The notes beneath the pieces were generated by a model. It saw only the letters and a list, made by a program, of their open reading frames with translations, made no database searches and had not been told where the DNA came from. Below, piece by piece: positions 11,264-22,700 of a stretch of 64,000 bases of DNA (position 1 is the first letter of the stretch; every line of letters starts with the position of its first letter). This stretch comes from Solea solea (taxonomy: Eukaryota; Chordata; Actinopteri; Pleuronectiformes; Soleidae), in NCBI RefSeq assembly GCF_958295425.1, contig NC_081149.1, positions 23,111,964 to 23,175,963 of the forward strand, read 5' to 3'. The translations under genes were made by a program, and so were the position numbers.

Positions 11264-14200
11264 CGCCCACTCTGCCCTCAATTACTGATAGCCTTGTTGT
11301 TGTGAATCATGACGAAGAGAGCTGGTATTTCCTCAGGTCAGGAAGTGGAGGAAGTTCCCTATCTCTGTGGATCACAGAGACTTGGAGTAATGAAGACGGA
11401 GCAGTGAGAGTGCAGCGGTGTGTTTTAAGGGTGTGGGAGCAGCGGGCATGTCCTTGTTTGAGTCTTTCTTGGTGTGACGTTAATATAAATACACTGAAGG
11501 GAAGTTCCCTGCCTGTCAATCCCACGTCTGCTCCCATTCATCGCCGTTCAATCTCACCTGAAACAAAGAGTACTGATGATCCTATGCCAGCTGCTCTGTG
11601 TGTGTGTGTGGGTGTCATGGAAACAGACGAGCGTGATAAGACGCCACATGGCCCTCACACACTGAATGTGCACACTTATCGTTTACATCCCAGCTTTTTT
11701 TTTTGTCTGTGTCATGGAAATGTATTTTTAATCTTTGAGTAAACACACATGGACGCACACACACCTTCTGCACACTTGAGCATAAGTGCAATACAAATGC
11801 ACACACTCGTGTAAACACAGGTGACGCGTTGTTGAAAGATCGTGGTCAGAGTTATGACGTCAGAGACTCGGACCAGGCGGTTCAAGTGTGGAGGAAAGAG
11901 TTTCTATTTTTATCATCATGGCCTACTTCTGCACACGTCAGAATAATTAGCATAATTAACATTTATGCTGTGGCAGCGCTTATTTGAAAATCCCTACAAC
12001 TCAACAGAAGAAGGCTTATAATAGGGTTTTTCCTCATGTCCTGTGTCCTGTGTTAGGTAACATTTGTTTATCACTTGAAATATAGATTTGAATTTAAGTT
12101 TCTGACTTGGAAAACTGAATCATTCTTGCAGGTAAATACCACATTCACTGCTAAAAAAGAGCCTGGTCACTAACGTACAGCGTGTCACACAATAGTTGCT
12201 CTAAATGAACAGCATTGTTAATTATCTAAATCAAAATCATTTTTTATGTTTCTGTAATGGTTAATACACCAGTACGTACAAGCTCTTAAACAGAAATGAT
12301 ATTTTTTAATGCTAAAATGTCATTATTATTGTTCCAAATAACTGAAAAATAGTAAAGCACATCATTATTATTATTATTATTATTATTTACTTGCATTCCT
12401 GAAGAGAAAAACATAGTTTCAGTGATTGAAATGTGGGAATAAAAAGGTGAATTCAGTTTTTTATTTGCCAAATAAATCAAGGTTTTTGAAAGATTTCTCA
12501 AATATCTATGTTTTAATACCTTTGCATCTTCACAATTATGATTTTAATTCACCGTTTTTTTCTCCTAGGTCATTATGTTGTGTTTGATTCCACTGTTACT
12601 GTCTTTGAACCTTTAATTTTCTCCCTAATAGTTTGTTTTCTCTCTTGTCTTTTATCATATCTCATGTCTGCACATATGAGAGACATTTATTTCTGTATAC
12701 ATGTGTGTGTTTATCAAAAAGACAGAAGGTAAAGACAGCTGCTCATCCCTCTCTCCCTCTCGACTCTCATATACGTAGACGACGTGAGGGCCAGCAGCTT
12801 TTGTTTACAGGCCGGCCTTGATTATAGCCGCCCTAGAGACCGTCTATTTGGTCAGACGGCCCCTTTTTTACGCTGCCAAATGTTTAATCACGTCTGCGTG
12901 GATGAGATAAAGATGAGGAACCTGGATCGTGTCACGCAGAGAGCAGCTTGTGTGACTGTGGCAGATATTTCTCTAACAACTCTCTGGCCTCCACCACTTG
13001 TCACTGTGTCGCACAAAGTAAGACGGATCATTTAGGCCGATCACCCGGAGCAGTCCGGGCTGTAATGGAACATTCATAACCTTCAATGGCCCCTGGTTAC
13101 CTGGACAACCCACTCCTCCTCCTCCTCCTCCCTCCTCCTCCTCCTCCTCTTTACTGTGAGCAAAACATCATAGAATCAGAAACACTCACACATTCCCCCC
13201 CCCACGATGCAAATGAGAGACTCAGACTACCTGTTTGATCTTTCTGCTCTGAGCATCCACTGAACTATTTTGGAGCTGCGAGTGTGACATCACACACAGA
13301 CACACACACACACACAGGCCTGATTGAATGAGGAGATGCTGTTGCTGCGAGTACCAACACATCTTCTCTGACTTCCTGACGCCGGCTTACTGATGTGAGC
13401 CAAACGCCCCGGCTGATGAGCAGCGACTGGGATAGACGCTCGTATCTAAATGCCATCTTGTGCTGGACTGTGTTGAGAGGAGCAACAAGCAAGTGTCTCC
13501 GTCAGGGCTACAGTGTTCTCTCTCTTTCTTCTTATATTCATACTAACTGTCTTTTTTTATTTTATCTCATCCACTACAAATCCACTGTTGCCTTTAATGA
13601 TGTGCTGCTCACAATCCAATACACAATACACGGCCCACAATAATAATATAGGGTTATGATGATGCAGTCAAAATGCTGCAAGACAGTCATATAACAATGT
13701 TACGATTGCTTCTTCTACTTGTGTTCACTCCAACTTCTATTCTGTATCAATATTTAACGATTTAACTTCTATTTAATAAATCAAAAATACTCCTCATCAT
13801 GAATAATGTCAATTAATTAGAACTGAAGTAGGGCCGGAACTAACAATTTCATAATGGATGGATCTCTTTTTATTATTTTCTCGTTTGTTCTCGTATTTGT
13901 TTGGTTCATAATGTAGATTTTCTGCATGGACGTTTGATGCAGGGATTAAGCAGCTAAAGAGGAACTTTAGTCTCAAACTGTGAGGAAACGGCAGTAAACA
14001 TTCTCCTAAGATGTAATTGACTTAAGCAGGTGTAGCTTTAATTAGATGAGCGTTGTGTTAACAGTGGCTATAATCTGTTTTTCCCTTCTGTCCTCGCTGG
14101 CAGCCGCGTTATCCGGGTCCTGGATTGGTCCATGGAAACGGTTGCATGTTAGCAACGTGTTTAACACAAAGTCATTGTTGATAGTGTGTAAAATCTCTTG

Positions 14201-16211
14201 TACAAACACATACAAAAATATCCAAACTATCCCTTTAAGTCTGCTGTGAGTGAGGTAAATGACCTTGCAAGTGAGCTGCAATGAAGAAAACCTTTCCTTT
14301 CTGAACTGATTTGCAAATCCAAGTAATAATAGAATTAAAAATGTAATCACTTAACACTAATGTAACAATTTACACTTTTAAAGTGTCCGATAACGTCATA
14401 TCATCACGTGAACATGTTACAGATGTTACAAATAATCTTATTCATGATGGCTGCATTCCATTAAGCTTCCTCAGTGTGTGCATGTGGACTCACACTGTCA
14501 AGAATAACAGTGATCACAGTCACAACAGTTGTGTTTCTATTCCTAACACAACGAACAAAACCTTTCAAAATGCAGCGTGTGTCACTGAAGGCCATAGTTT
14601 GAACAACATTGCCCCCTTGTGGCGTGAAATCCCATCTATGCCGCATGTGATGACACAGAAATGAACGTTACTGACACATGTAGAGTGTATGAAGCGTCAC
14701 ATAGAGATAAATGTGTGCTTGATTGCAGGACACAGCCGGTCAGGAGCGGTACCGCACCATCACCACAGCGTACTACAGAGGAGCCATGGGGTTCCTGCTC
14801 ATGTATGACATCACAAACCAGGACTCCTTCAATGCAGTGCAGGACTGGTGAGCAGCAACTGAGGCTTATTACTGACTCCTGATAGATTTGTACCCAACAT
14901 TCATCACTTTGAACACTACTCTTCTGATCACGTGTCCTCAAGGATTTGATGTGGTGCAGTTGCTTCACAAACCAACAACAGAGATGCCGTGAAATGTGCT
15001 TTTTCTTTTACATATTCTTCTTTAACGCTTTTGACACCGTCGTCCGTGCGACTGTGTGTTTGTTGTGCAGGGCGACACAGATCAAGACTTACTCCTGGGA
15101 CAATGCTCAGGTGATCCTTGTTGGTAACAAGTGTGACCTGGAGGACGACAGGCTCATACCCGCAGAGGACGGCCAGCGATTATCAGAGGATTTAGGTAAA
15201 AAGGGTTTTTATTATGGGGCTGTTAGAGTTTTGTACTTACCTTCATTCATTTTTGGATCGTCTTCTTTCTCTATTTTCTTATTTACTTATTTTTTAAATT
15301 CTGAAACACGTCACAGGCTTGATTTTATTACTCCCAGTTTTTTAAAATAAAATATGCTATTTAACTATGACTCAACACACATAAGAAGACGAAAAACACG
15401 TTTTTTAAAGCCCGGAGATATACGACCTATAAACACACCCCCGCAGGATGTCCATATAAGGAGTTGTGTATAATTTACCATCAACCACCAAGGGTTAAAG
15501 AGTTGTTGTAATGTAATGTAAGTACACTACACTGCTTTAGTGTAGTGCTTGGCAGCCACTAGCTGCTTGGCAGCCCGTGGCCAAGTGGAAAGGGAACTTG
15601 ACTTGTAACCGGAAGGTCGCCAGTTCAAATCCCCACCCGGCCAAAAAGGGCTGGGGTACCCCTGAGCAAGGTACCCAACTCCTAATGCTCCCCGGGCGCT
15701 ACTCAGTGTGGCAGCCCACTGCTCCTAATTCTAGGATGGGTCAAAATGCAGAGGAATACTTTCCCTAAGGGGATTAATAAAATTAAAACTTTAGTAATAC
15801 ATGAGTATTATCTTTTTAGACAATTGAATACAGAAGTGTTACATACATATATACATCTTTGAAGTAAAAAGTCGATTTTTACAAAAGTAAATGAATCGTT
15901 CCTTCACATAAATAATAGTGGCTGTATTCTGTTAGGACACATGACAGACTCACATGTTACACTGTTCACTGCGACTGTAACAAAACCACAGTAAACCACG
16001 TTTGCGCTCTGGCTCGTCTTTAGGCTTCCAGTTCTTTGAGGCCAGCGCGAAGGACAACATCAACGTTAAGCAGGTGTTTGAGCGTCTGGTGGACGTCATC
16101 TGTGAGAAGATGAATGAGAGCATGGAGGGAGATGCCAACCTGGTGTCCAACCACAGGAACCAGGGCCTTAAAGACTCGCCTTCAGAGAACCAAGGGGGCT
16201 GTGCCTGCTAA
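5364..16211 (+). CDS. rab3d: Ras-related protein Rab-3D (vesicle-associated Rab GTPase)
   Basis: Coding exons are 5364-5600, 14729-14847, 15071-15195 and 16024-16211 (phases 0, 2, 1), giving 222 aa against 219 in human RAB3D. Rab3 GTPases sit on secretory and synaptic vesicles and control regulated exocytosis. All G motifs are present: GNSSVGKTS at residues 32-40, switch [20 protein letters not shown] opening exon 2, NKCD in exon 3 and SAK in exon 4. The C-terminus is CAC, the double-cysteine geranylgeranyl signal of Rab3 proteins. The Rab3D assignment rests on [14 protein letters not shown], the DLG segment and [18 protein letters not shown], which fit Rab3D better than 3A, 3B or 3C, and on the neighbouring epor. 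Switch I has Ser in FTSAFVS where most Rab3 members have Pro; Rab3C shares this Ser. A 3' splice site (CACCTCCAG) ends one base before the ATG, so an upstream untranslated exon is expected. Confidence 0.95.
5755..6700 (+). repeat. Nested higher-order tandem repeat in rab3d intron 1
   Basis: A unit of about 432 bases starting GGTTTCATTCATGAGGGT at 5755 recurs at 6187, and a partial third unit starts at 6591 (spacing 432, then about 404). Within each unit there are about three diverged sub-monomers of roughly 140 bases carrying the words TCATGAGGGTAAT, GCAGATTATACC, CCCTAAAGGG, CAGTACAACCCA, TGCAGCTCCTACCTTG and CATCAAAATCACT. Units 1 and 2 are far more alike than the sub-monomers, so the large unit duplicated most recently. 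Confidence 0.85.
8750..8785. repeat. CA dinucleotide microsatellite
   Basis: An uninterrupted AC run of about 17 units, with a shorter second CA block at about 8830-8848. It lies inside rab3d intron 1. Confidence 0.9.
9455..9690 (+). mobile_element. GATTAATCGATTA-type non-autonomous element, copy 1
   Basis: The left end is GAGCTGGAACAAGTACTCGATTAATCGATTA and the right end is AATAATCGTTAGTTGCAGCTGTAA. Read on the opposite strand the right end begins TTACAGCTGCAACTAACGATTA, so the two ends form an imperfect inverted repeat (AGCTG-AAC and GATTA blocks). The interior has no coding potential. The family recurs at 9925-10290, 36935-37150 and 47068-47155. Confidence 0.6.
9925..10290 (-). mobile_element. 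GATTAATCGATTA-type element, copy 2, reversed
   Basis: This copy ends CGATTAATCAAGTAATTGTTTCAGCTC, the reverse complement of the left end of copy 1. It includes the shared interior words GTTGATCAGTGTTTGTCAAATG and CTTGTTTTTGTCCACAAACC. A TA-rich simple repeat at about 9979-10025 interrupts its far end. Copies 1 and 2 lie about 240 bases apart in opposite orientation. Confidence 0.55.
10669..10717. repeat. TA-rich microsatellite
   Basis: A mixed TATATG/TATATA run in rab3d intron 1. The hydrophobic reading frame across it is only repeat translation. Confidence 0.85.
11236..11262. repeat. GT dinucleotide microsatellite
   Basis: An uninterrupted GT run of about 13 units in rab3d intron 1. The open frame starting here ([10 protein letters not shown]...) comes from the repeat and is not a gene. 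Confidence 0.85.
13108..13149. repeat. CTC/CCT trinucleotide repeat
   Basis: A run of CTC units interrupted once by CCCTCC, in rab3d intron 1. A similar CTC run occurs at about 17938-17962 downstream of rab3d. Confidence 0.85.
15330..15498. mobile_element. TTAA-associated repeat, copy 2 (5' truncated) in rab3d intron 3
   Basis: It shares CGACCTATAAACACA, GATGTCCATATAAGGAGTTG and the terminal CCAAGGGTTAA with the copies at 3474-3897 and 50635-50923. The left end cannot be fixed. No coding capacity. Confidence 0.5.
15565..15790 (+). mobile_element. tRNA-derived SINE in rab3d intron 3
   Basis: The head is tRNA-like. An A box (TGGCCAAGTGG) lies at 15578-15588 and a B box (AGTTCAAATCC) at 15622-15632, at the spacing of an RNA polymerase III internal promoter. 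A tRNA-unrelated body follows, and the 3' end is GGGATTAATAAAATTAAAA. It sits in sense orientation in the intron. The head is too diverged and fused to the body to be a functional tRNA gene. Confidence 0.8.
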
Positions 16212-16377
16212 ACCGCCTGTCCTCCCACCGAGTCCCCCCAACACACACACACACACTAATACTCCCACATCCTACAAAGTGTTGCACCGCTTCTTCTTCT
16301 TCTTCTTCTTCTTCTGTCTTCACTTAAGCCACGCCCCAGCTCTGCTTTGTCACAGCTTCATCATCAGCACTGTCAGA

Positions 16378-16403
16378 CCCCCCCCCCCCCCCCCCCCCCC
16401 CCC
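16378..16403. repeat. Poly-C tract in rab3d 3' flank
   Basis: Roughly 26 consecutive C residues followed by ACACAC. Such tracts are unstable in replication and in sequencing, so the length should be treated as approximate. Confidence 0.9.
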
Positions 16404-18484
16404 ACACACACTCAACTAAATCAGCTTTTATCGTTTCACGTCACATTTTGGAGAATTCTGCAGTTCATAGTACCCGTATACAAAATAACTACTTAACCAA
16501 CCATGCAGTGGGATGAAAGTACAACATTAACTCTGTAACTGTTAGTTACAGTTACATTTACACTAGAGTGAGGGCTTAATAAATGTCACATGCTGGTCGG
16601 GATGATTCTAAAGCTGCAGGATCACTAGAAACAGAGCTGATTGTTGACATTGTGGGACCATGGCTCTCTGTGCTGAGCTCCTCTCATCACATGAACACGG
16701 CGAGTCTCTCCATCTCTAAAACTCTCCACTGATGTTGAAAGGTTTTATTGTATTTATTGTCTCATTCACTTTTAGACTCTAACCCCTCTTTTGTGCTTCA
16801 CTCCACAGAGTAGGGAGTGAAGTGTTGTTTTTGGTGGCTCTGTGTGCGTCTGTGGGCTCTTGATTTCTTTGCAGTGTAGGCCGTGGTCGCTGATGCTGAA
16901 GCAGTGATCTGTAACTTGACTTAACTGATCTGTGATCTGTGAAGTGACGGGAGACGCAGAAGTCTCTCAGATCACTATATTTTTCGTTAGGCTGAAATTT
17001 AATTATGCTCAATAACAGCAAAGACATCCTACCTCTGCACCTTTAAAGCTCACTCCATGTGCATGCGTGGGTATTCACGTGCATTTACAGCATCTGAGTG
17101 TGTCTGTAGACGCTGTGTCGCAGTAATAATCAAACACTTCTCATCACTTGCAACAAAATCGTCACTGGCATCGAGCTCAAAAATAACCTTTTCATCAGCT
17201 TTGGATTGTTTCTGCATGTTTGAAATACAGTGATTCCAGATGGATGTACGGTGTCAGCGCAGAGCATCCAAATGTGTGTTTCCTCGATCTGTTGTGACAT
17301 TCTGAGGCGTTCGCTCATCAGTCACCGCTTTATCATGCGGTGGTTAAACATGTGTGAATCTCACTGTCAGTCTCTCACGCTGACACTGATGTCCACTGGT
17401 GGACGCTGTGCCACGTCCTCCACGTCACGTTGTTGCTCATGTGAGGAAGTCGTTTAACACTGGTGACAGCGGTTGTTATTGTCAGGGGGACCTGACACTC
17501 TTTCCCTCTCTCACCCTTCACACACACACACACTAACTGCTGCATGGCAAACCAGTTGACATGGCTCTTGATAACTGGAGCATTTGTGAATTGTTTGTGT
17601 GTCAGTGTCATGTTGCTTGCTGAGGGTTTTTTCTGAGAAAGAAAAGGTGTGTTCCTCCTCTCAGAGGTCGAGAGGTGACGTGCCTGTGTCACTGTGAAAT
17701 CAGTCCTGTTCTCATTAAAGTGGCTCAAATGAACGTTTTAATAGCTTTTTGACATTCCAGTCTTCAGTATTGATACCGGTGTCACGGTGGATGAAACTAT
17801 AATCCCATGTGAGTCCATGTGAGACTCATCAGTCAGTTAGTACCAACCACAGCCTCTACATAACGATAGTAGCCTTGTGTTGCCGTGCCAATACCCGTTG
17901 TCACTTGGCACATTTTTTGGGGGGGCTGGGTCACAACCCTCCTCCTCCTCCTCCTCCTCCTCCCTGCTGTTGTAAAAGCCTGTGGTCAGTTATCTCTGCT
18001 GTTCGCTGTGTGTTCTGCTAAAGACTGGACATTTGTGTAATCATGTCACCTGCACCACGGTGAGCTCTGGTGCGGCTCGGGCCACTGACTCTCAACACTA
18101 CACCGTGTGTTTTTTGCTGTTGTATTTAAAGTGAATGCAAAGGAGGCGGAGCGTGCACCGTATCTGTGACACAATGTGCTTAAGATGTACCTGGCACCAT
18201 TGTGATAAAGTGTCCACTTGTCTTGTATCTGCCAGTTGATGCTGCTCTGTGCTCTCCTGAAACTCTAAGCCAGATGTTTCTTTCTTACTTGCTTGCTTTT
18301 ATGCTCTGTTGTGTTTAAGCACTCCTTGTTTTCACATGTTCTCCTAATATGTCGCTTTCTAAAAAAAAACCAAAAAGAGGTGAAATCAGATCCTTCAGTT
18401 CTGAATGTGTTGGCTGGACACATTATGGAAAACGTGCATCTTATAAACAAATCAAACTTGAACATGTTCACATGTGTATATGAG

Positions 18485-18490
18485 AATAAA
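18485..18490 (+). terminator. Candidate polyadenylation signal for rab3d
   Basis: AATAAA with a GT/T-rich element about 25-45 bases downstream and no closer canonical hexamer noticed after the rab3d stop. Assignment to rab3d depends on an uninterrupted 3' UTR and is unproven. Confidence 0.35.
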
Positions 18491-19004
18491 GAGTATGTTC
18501 ACTGCATAAATCAAGCGTTGTTGTTTTCAGTTCCTTGTGCAAATCTGCAGCAGTTCAGTTCTGCTTTTGTCTTTGTGGTGATTGTTGTGTCCAAGGTGTA
18601 ATTTATGACCATACATCCTCCTGCATCTTAACCTCAAAACATTCGGCCACAGCGTCTCTCATGTTTTATCTGGAGAACCAGAGAAACCACACTCTGCCAT
18701 TGTTTCCACAACAATGTGGATTTCTTCATCTTCGTTTTCCTGTTACCACAGTCACAGAGGGACTATGAAGTTCTCCCAGTGCTGGGCCTCTCTGCACATC
18801 ATGTGTGGAGTTACCTTTTTTTTAAATGTTTTTTTATGGAGCTAAATTGAACAAAACTGGTTCTGTTGTAACACATAATCTGCTGGACGCTTTCGGGTGA
18901 ACGCAGGATATGTTGTCCTTGCATCATTTCACTGGGATCACATCATCTCTCGTTTGTGCTGATGTAAAGAAGCGTTGAATTACATTTAAACTGACGGGGA
19001 TGAG

Positions 19005-19111
19005 CCGCCACGCCCCCTTTTTCTTATCAGGGGTGAAGAAAAAACAGGGTTATCTGCGGCTGCGACGCTGTGTCAAACGTGGAAAACATGTGGGTGCAGC
19101 GAAAAGATAAG
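19005..19111 (+). promoter_or_regulatory. CACCC/GATA motif cluster upstream of epor
   Basis: Within about 105 bases there is a CCACGCCCCC box (19008-19017), CTTATCAG (19023-19030, GATA motif on the reverse strand), TTATCTG (19050-19056) and AGATAAG (19105-19111). The cluster lies 590-700 bases upstream of the epor start codon. Paired KLF/Sp1 and GATA sites are the established signature of erythroid control, and mammalian EPOR depends on GATA-1 and Sp1. Whether these sites are used is inference. Confidence 0.5.
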
Positions 19112-19701
19112 AAACCGTTTAGGACCGCTGCCTCTGACGCTGCAGCCTCACTTTCTTCCAGGCGGACAGAGATTAAATTGTTTTAGGGCCAAACTGGAGC
19201 TGACCTATAGAGGGGTCAATACTTGTGAGGCACATGTACTCGACTAATAATTAAAATAACAACAAAATGACATTTTAAATTGTCATTTAAAAAAAAAAAA
19301 GTCAAGAACAATGTGATCCATGAACGTTTGTGCGCTTTTACGCACGGCGCAGGTCACCTTCCTCATCCACGGCGCAAACACGTAAACATCAGTGAGCTCA
19401 TGATTCCCGCCCATCATGAGCAGAGTGAGAAGTTTTGTTAGACTGCAACCCCCAAACCCCCCCAACACACACACACACTCACTGACTTGTAGTAGAAAGT
19501 AAACAGGACAGCTCTCCGCGCCTTATCGCTCACAAGCAGGCGCGTGACCGCGCTGCACTATCCGCGGCATCTCAAAGTGAAAAAACAAGCCTCCCCACTG
19601 TGAAAGCTGTGACGGACGCGCGTGTGTGGCAGCTTGTTCTCCAGTGATGCAGGTGGACAACAAAGAGCCACGGTGTTTGTGTTCACAGACGAGACACAAG
19701 G

Positions 19702-22700
19702 ATGAGATGTGACCGCCTGAGCCGAGTGTTGGCACTTTACCTGATGCTGTGCGCCTTGCGGACAACTTCCATCGTCCAGGGCGCACGCGATTTCGAAAAG
19801 AAAGGTAAGAAAACGTGCTTTGTTTTTTTTTGTTTGATAATAATTTTAAAAAACGACATTTGAGAATTAATACATTGAGTCAATGCGACTCTGTTTTTGG
19901 CTGATTATCTCACATACTTGATGTCAAATGTCGAAATGTAGTGTCTATCGTGCTGAATGAAGAGCCAGAAAACCCAAAGTGCTTTGTTGAAGGCAAGAAT
20001 GACTTCACGTGCTTTTGGGAGGAAGATGAGGAAAAGGCTGGATCTGTGGATCAGTACTCCTTCACATATGCATACCAGTAAGAAGGCTTACTTGGCTTAG
20101 AACGATTATTATAAGGATTAAAAAACTGTTAAACAGCTCAACCCATACTAGGACAGATCTTGAGGGGCCTCGTTGTTCACCGTGTGTCCTCTCGTCCTCA
20201 CCAGATATGAAAACAGCAGCCAGTGTCCACTGAGAGCGCTGCCTGCTGCAGGTGGGAAGAAACTCTTCATCTGCCACCTGAATCAGTTCCAGATGTTTGA
20301 ACGAATGTTCATCCGCGTTCACCGCGAGGGAATCATGATCCACAACCGCAGCCTCCTCATCGAGCTCACCTGTAAGTTGTTTGGTCTGGGATCCATGAAT
20401 GTATTTAAGTGCCAGTGATGGATTATCTTACTTTTCATCTTTTTAAGCTGCTATAACTCACTGTTATTTCAAAGTTAGTCGTTGCGTCTGAGCAAAAAAT
20501 TACTTTTTGTCACCAAAATGAGAAGCACTTTGTGATTCCTTGCACACACAGAGCCTCTGCTTATGTCACATGTGCTTCTTCAACTTAGAATTCAAGCTCT
20601 TCTCAGTCGACTCGCTCTTTGGACACAAACTGGTATTCTTGTGATTTTCATTCACTAACCACAAAGTCATCAACGTCGCTTATGAGCATCTAGTCTGGTC
20701 AAGCAGGGGCCGACATAGAGGAAAAAAAGTGGAAAAAACAACTATTTATAGCCGGTGGGAAATATAAGATATTCATTATGATATTAGACAGAATTGCAAA
20801 GTAAAAGTGCTTGTTTTGATATAAAATGATTCACAATAAAAACATATTTATGATGCACAAAAATGGAGAATTAAATTGAAAATTTACTAAATAATGAGGA
20901 GGATAATTGTGATTAAAACAGCTTAAATATATGCAATTTCATGTTGAGTGTAATACATTTAATAAAGCAATGATTACAATCGAATGTCTTATTACTATTA
21001 TAAAAATATTGCCGGCAAATACATTTAGTCTTAAATTCTGTCTGTATTCCATCACCTCGCACAATGGTGGGCCGGCCGCATGTAATCGATTGGAGGGCCA
21101 CATGTGGCCCCCGGGCCACCAGTTTGACACATGTGACTTAAAGCATTTTTCAGCTTACTGTTAATTTTATTTCATCAAATATTTTGGGTGTCAGCCGTTT
21201 ACAGCGACACAGCTTTAAAATCAAGGGAAAAACCTCCCACTCCCACTCCCACTCTCTGCTCCACAGTCCTTCTTGACCCGCCCACTAACGTGACAGTGAA
21301 CAGCACGGGGAAGCAAGGCCAGCTCAACGTGAGCTGGGTGCCGCCTTCTCTCAAGTACATGGACGACAGCATGGTGTACGAGATCAGATATGCGCCAGCA
21401 GACAGCCGTGTGGCACAGGTACGCTGCTGCTGCTGCTGCTGCTTACCCCCCAAACATTGACTGTCTGTCACATTAGATTATGGACCGCACTGATACGTTG
21501 AGGACTCTCACAGGTGGAGGAGGCACGAGCCGGCTCAGAGTTGATCCTGACGGGTCTGCAGCCGGCCACCGCGTACAAGGTGCAAGTGCGCGCGAAGCTG
21601 GATGGGATGAGCTACAACGGCTATTGGAGTGCCTGGAGTGAGACGGTGTTCATGGAAACACTGCCTGCAGGTGAGACTTCATTCATTCATTCATTCATTC
21701 ATTCATTCATTCATTCATTCACAAAAGCTGTACAAGTTATATAATCATTAAAGAGGATTATGTGACTTTACTGATCTGTGATGGCTCCTCCAGAATTCGA
21801 CCCACTCATCGCGTCGCTGACTCTCGTCATCGTCTTCATCCTCATGGTGCTGTCGCTCACGATGCTTCTGTCTCATCGCAGGTTGGTCCCACGAGGATCG
21901 GGACACATTATCTCATCACATTCAAATTCATGGCCAACTTTGCACACTGAGAGTTTTTTTATTTCATTTTCTGTGTCTGTGCTCCTTTTCTGCAGCTTTC
22001 TCTCAAAGAAGATTTGGCCCATTATTCCAACTCCAGACAGCAAGTTCCAGGGGCTTTTTACTGTTTATGGTGGGAACTTTCAGGTGAGAAGTCTCCAGCC
22101 ACACTAATGATGGTGCTTTAGCATCATTTAGCTCATTTATCATTTATCTGCCTGGCTTTATTGTCTCTTTTCCTCCAACTGTTCTACTGCAGAATTAACA
22201 TTAACTTTCGCAGGACAATGTTTATAAATCAAGTGAAAAGCAGAAGCTCATTTTCTTTTTGACAGCAGCTCTATCGCCCCTGTGTGGCTATTGAGTAAAT
22301 TGCTATTTCTATTATGATCTATGGTCTGGACACTGGTGTGAGAACATTCGATGGTTGCTGTTGTTTTACGGTCTCTTTTCTCTTGTTGTTGTTGTACAGG
22401 AGTGGTTGGGACACACCAATGGAGGCTTGTGGGTGACGCCGGCTCTCCTCTACTCCGAGGAGCGGCCCGCTCCCCTGGAGGTGCTCTCGGAGCTAATCCC
22501 CCGTCCCTCACTGCCCTCCCCACCTCTGCCACCCAAGCTTTCCAGAGCTTTGCGTACGGACAAGAAAGAGGGCAAGAAAGGGCAGGATGAGAGAGAGCCG
22601 GCGGAGAGAGGCAATTCAGCTCAGACAGACGGATGGAGAGCAGCAGCAGCAGCATCAGCACCATCAGCACCACACGACCACTGGCTGGTGGACCGCTTAC

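Larger units (their letters stand above)
5601..14728 (+). other. rab3d intron 1 (9.1 kb, repeat-rich)
   Basis: The donor is GTGAGA at 5601 and the acceptor GATTGCAG ends at 14728. The intron contains a higher-order tandem repeat at 5755-6700, a SINE/LINE tail-like fragment near 7896-7975 (CAAGTTTATTTATATAGCACC), CA, TA, GT and CTC simple repeats, and two copies of a GATTAATCGATTA repeat in opposite orientation. The GC-richer, largely repeat-free block at about 12720-13080 could be regulatory, but nothing in the sequence proves this. Confidence 0.85.
16212..18520 (+). other. rab3d 3' untranslated / downstream region
   Basis: Directly after the stop codon come CA repeats, a TTC array (16291-16315) and a run of about 26 C (16378-16403). 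No second gene is seen. The first convincing polyadenylation hexamer, AATAAA at 18485-18490, is followed by a T/G-rich stretch (GTTGTTGTTTTC). It would give a 3' UTR of about 2.3 kb. How far the transcript extends is inferred. Confidence 0.45.

Noticed and set aside
11239..11742. A 167-codon + strand frame in rab3d intron 1
   Set aside because: It starts in a GT microsatellite, shows no domain and has no support from splice sites.
12720..13080. A coding exon in the GC-richer part of rab3d intron 1
   Set aside because: Frames are short and overlapping with no family match. A conserved non-coding element is possible but cannot be shown from one genome.
15570..15643. A functional tRNA gene
   Set aside because: A and B boxes are present, but the sequence is fused to a SINE body with an A-rich 3' end and no clean acceptor stem was found.
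5364..16211. Identity as rab3c or rab3a instead of rab3d
   Set aside because: The FTSAFVS and KTVF words recall Rab3C, but [12 protein letters not shown], the DLG segment, MGFLLMYDI and [18 protein letters not shown], plus the adjacent epor, support Rab3D.
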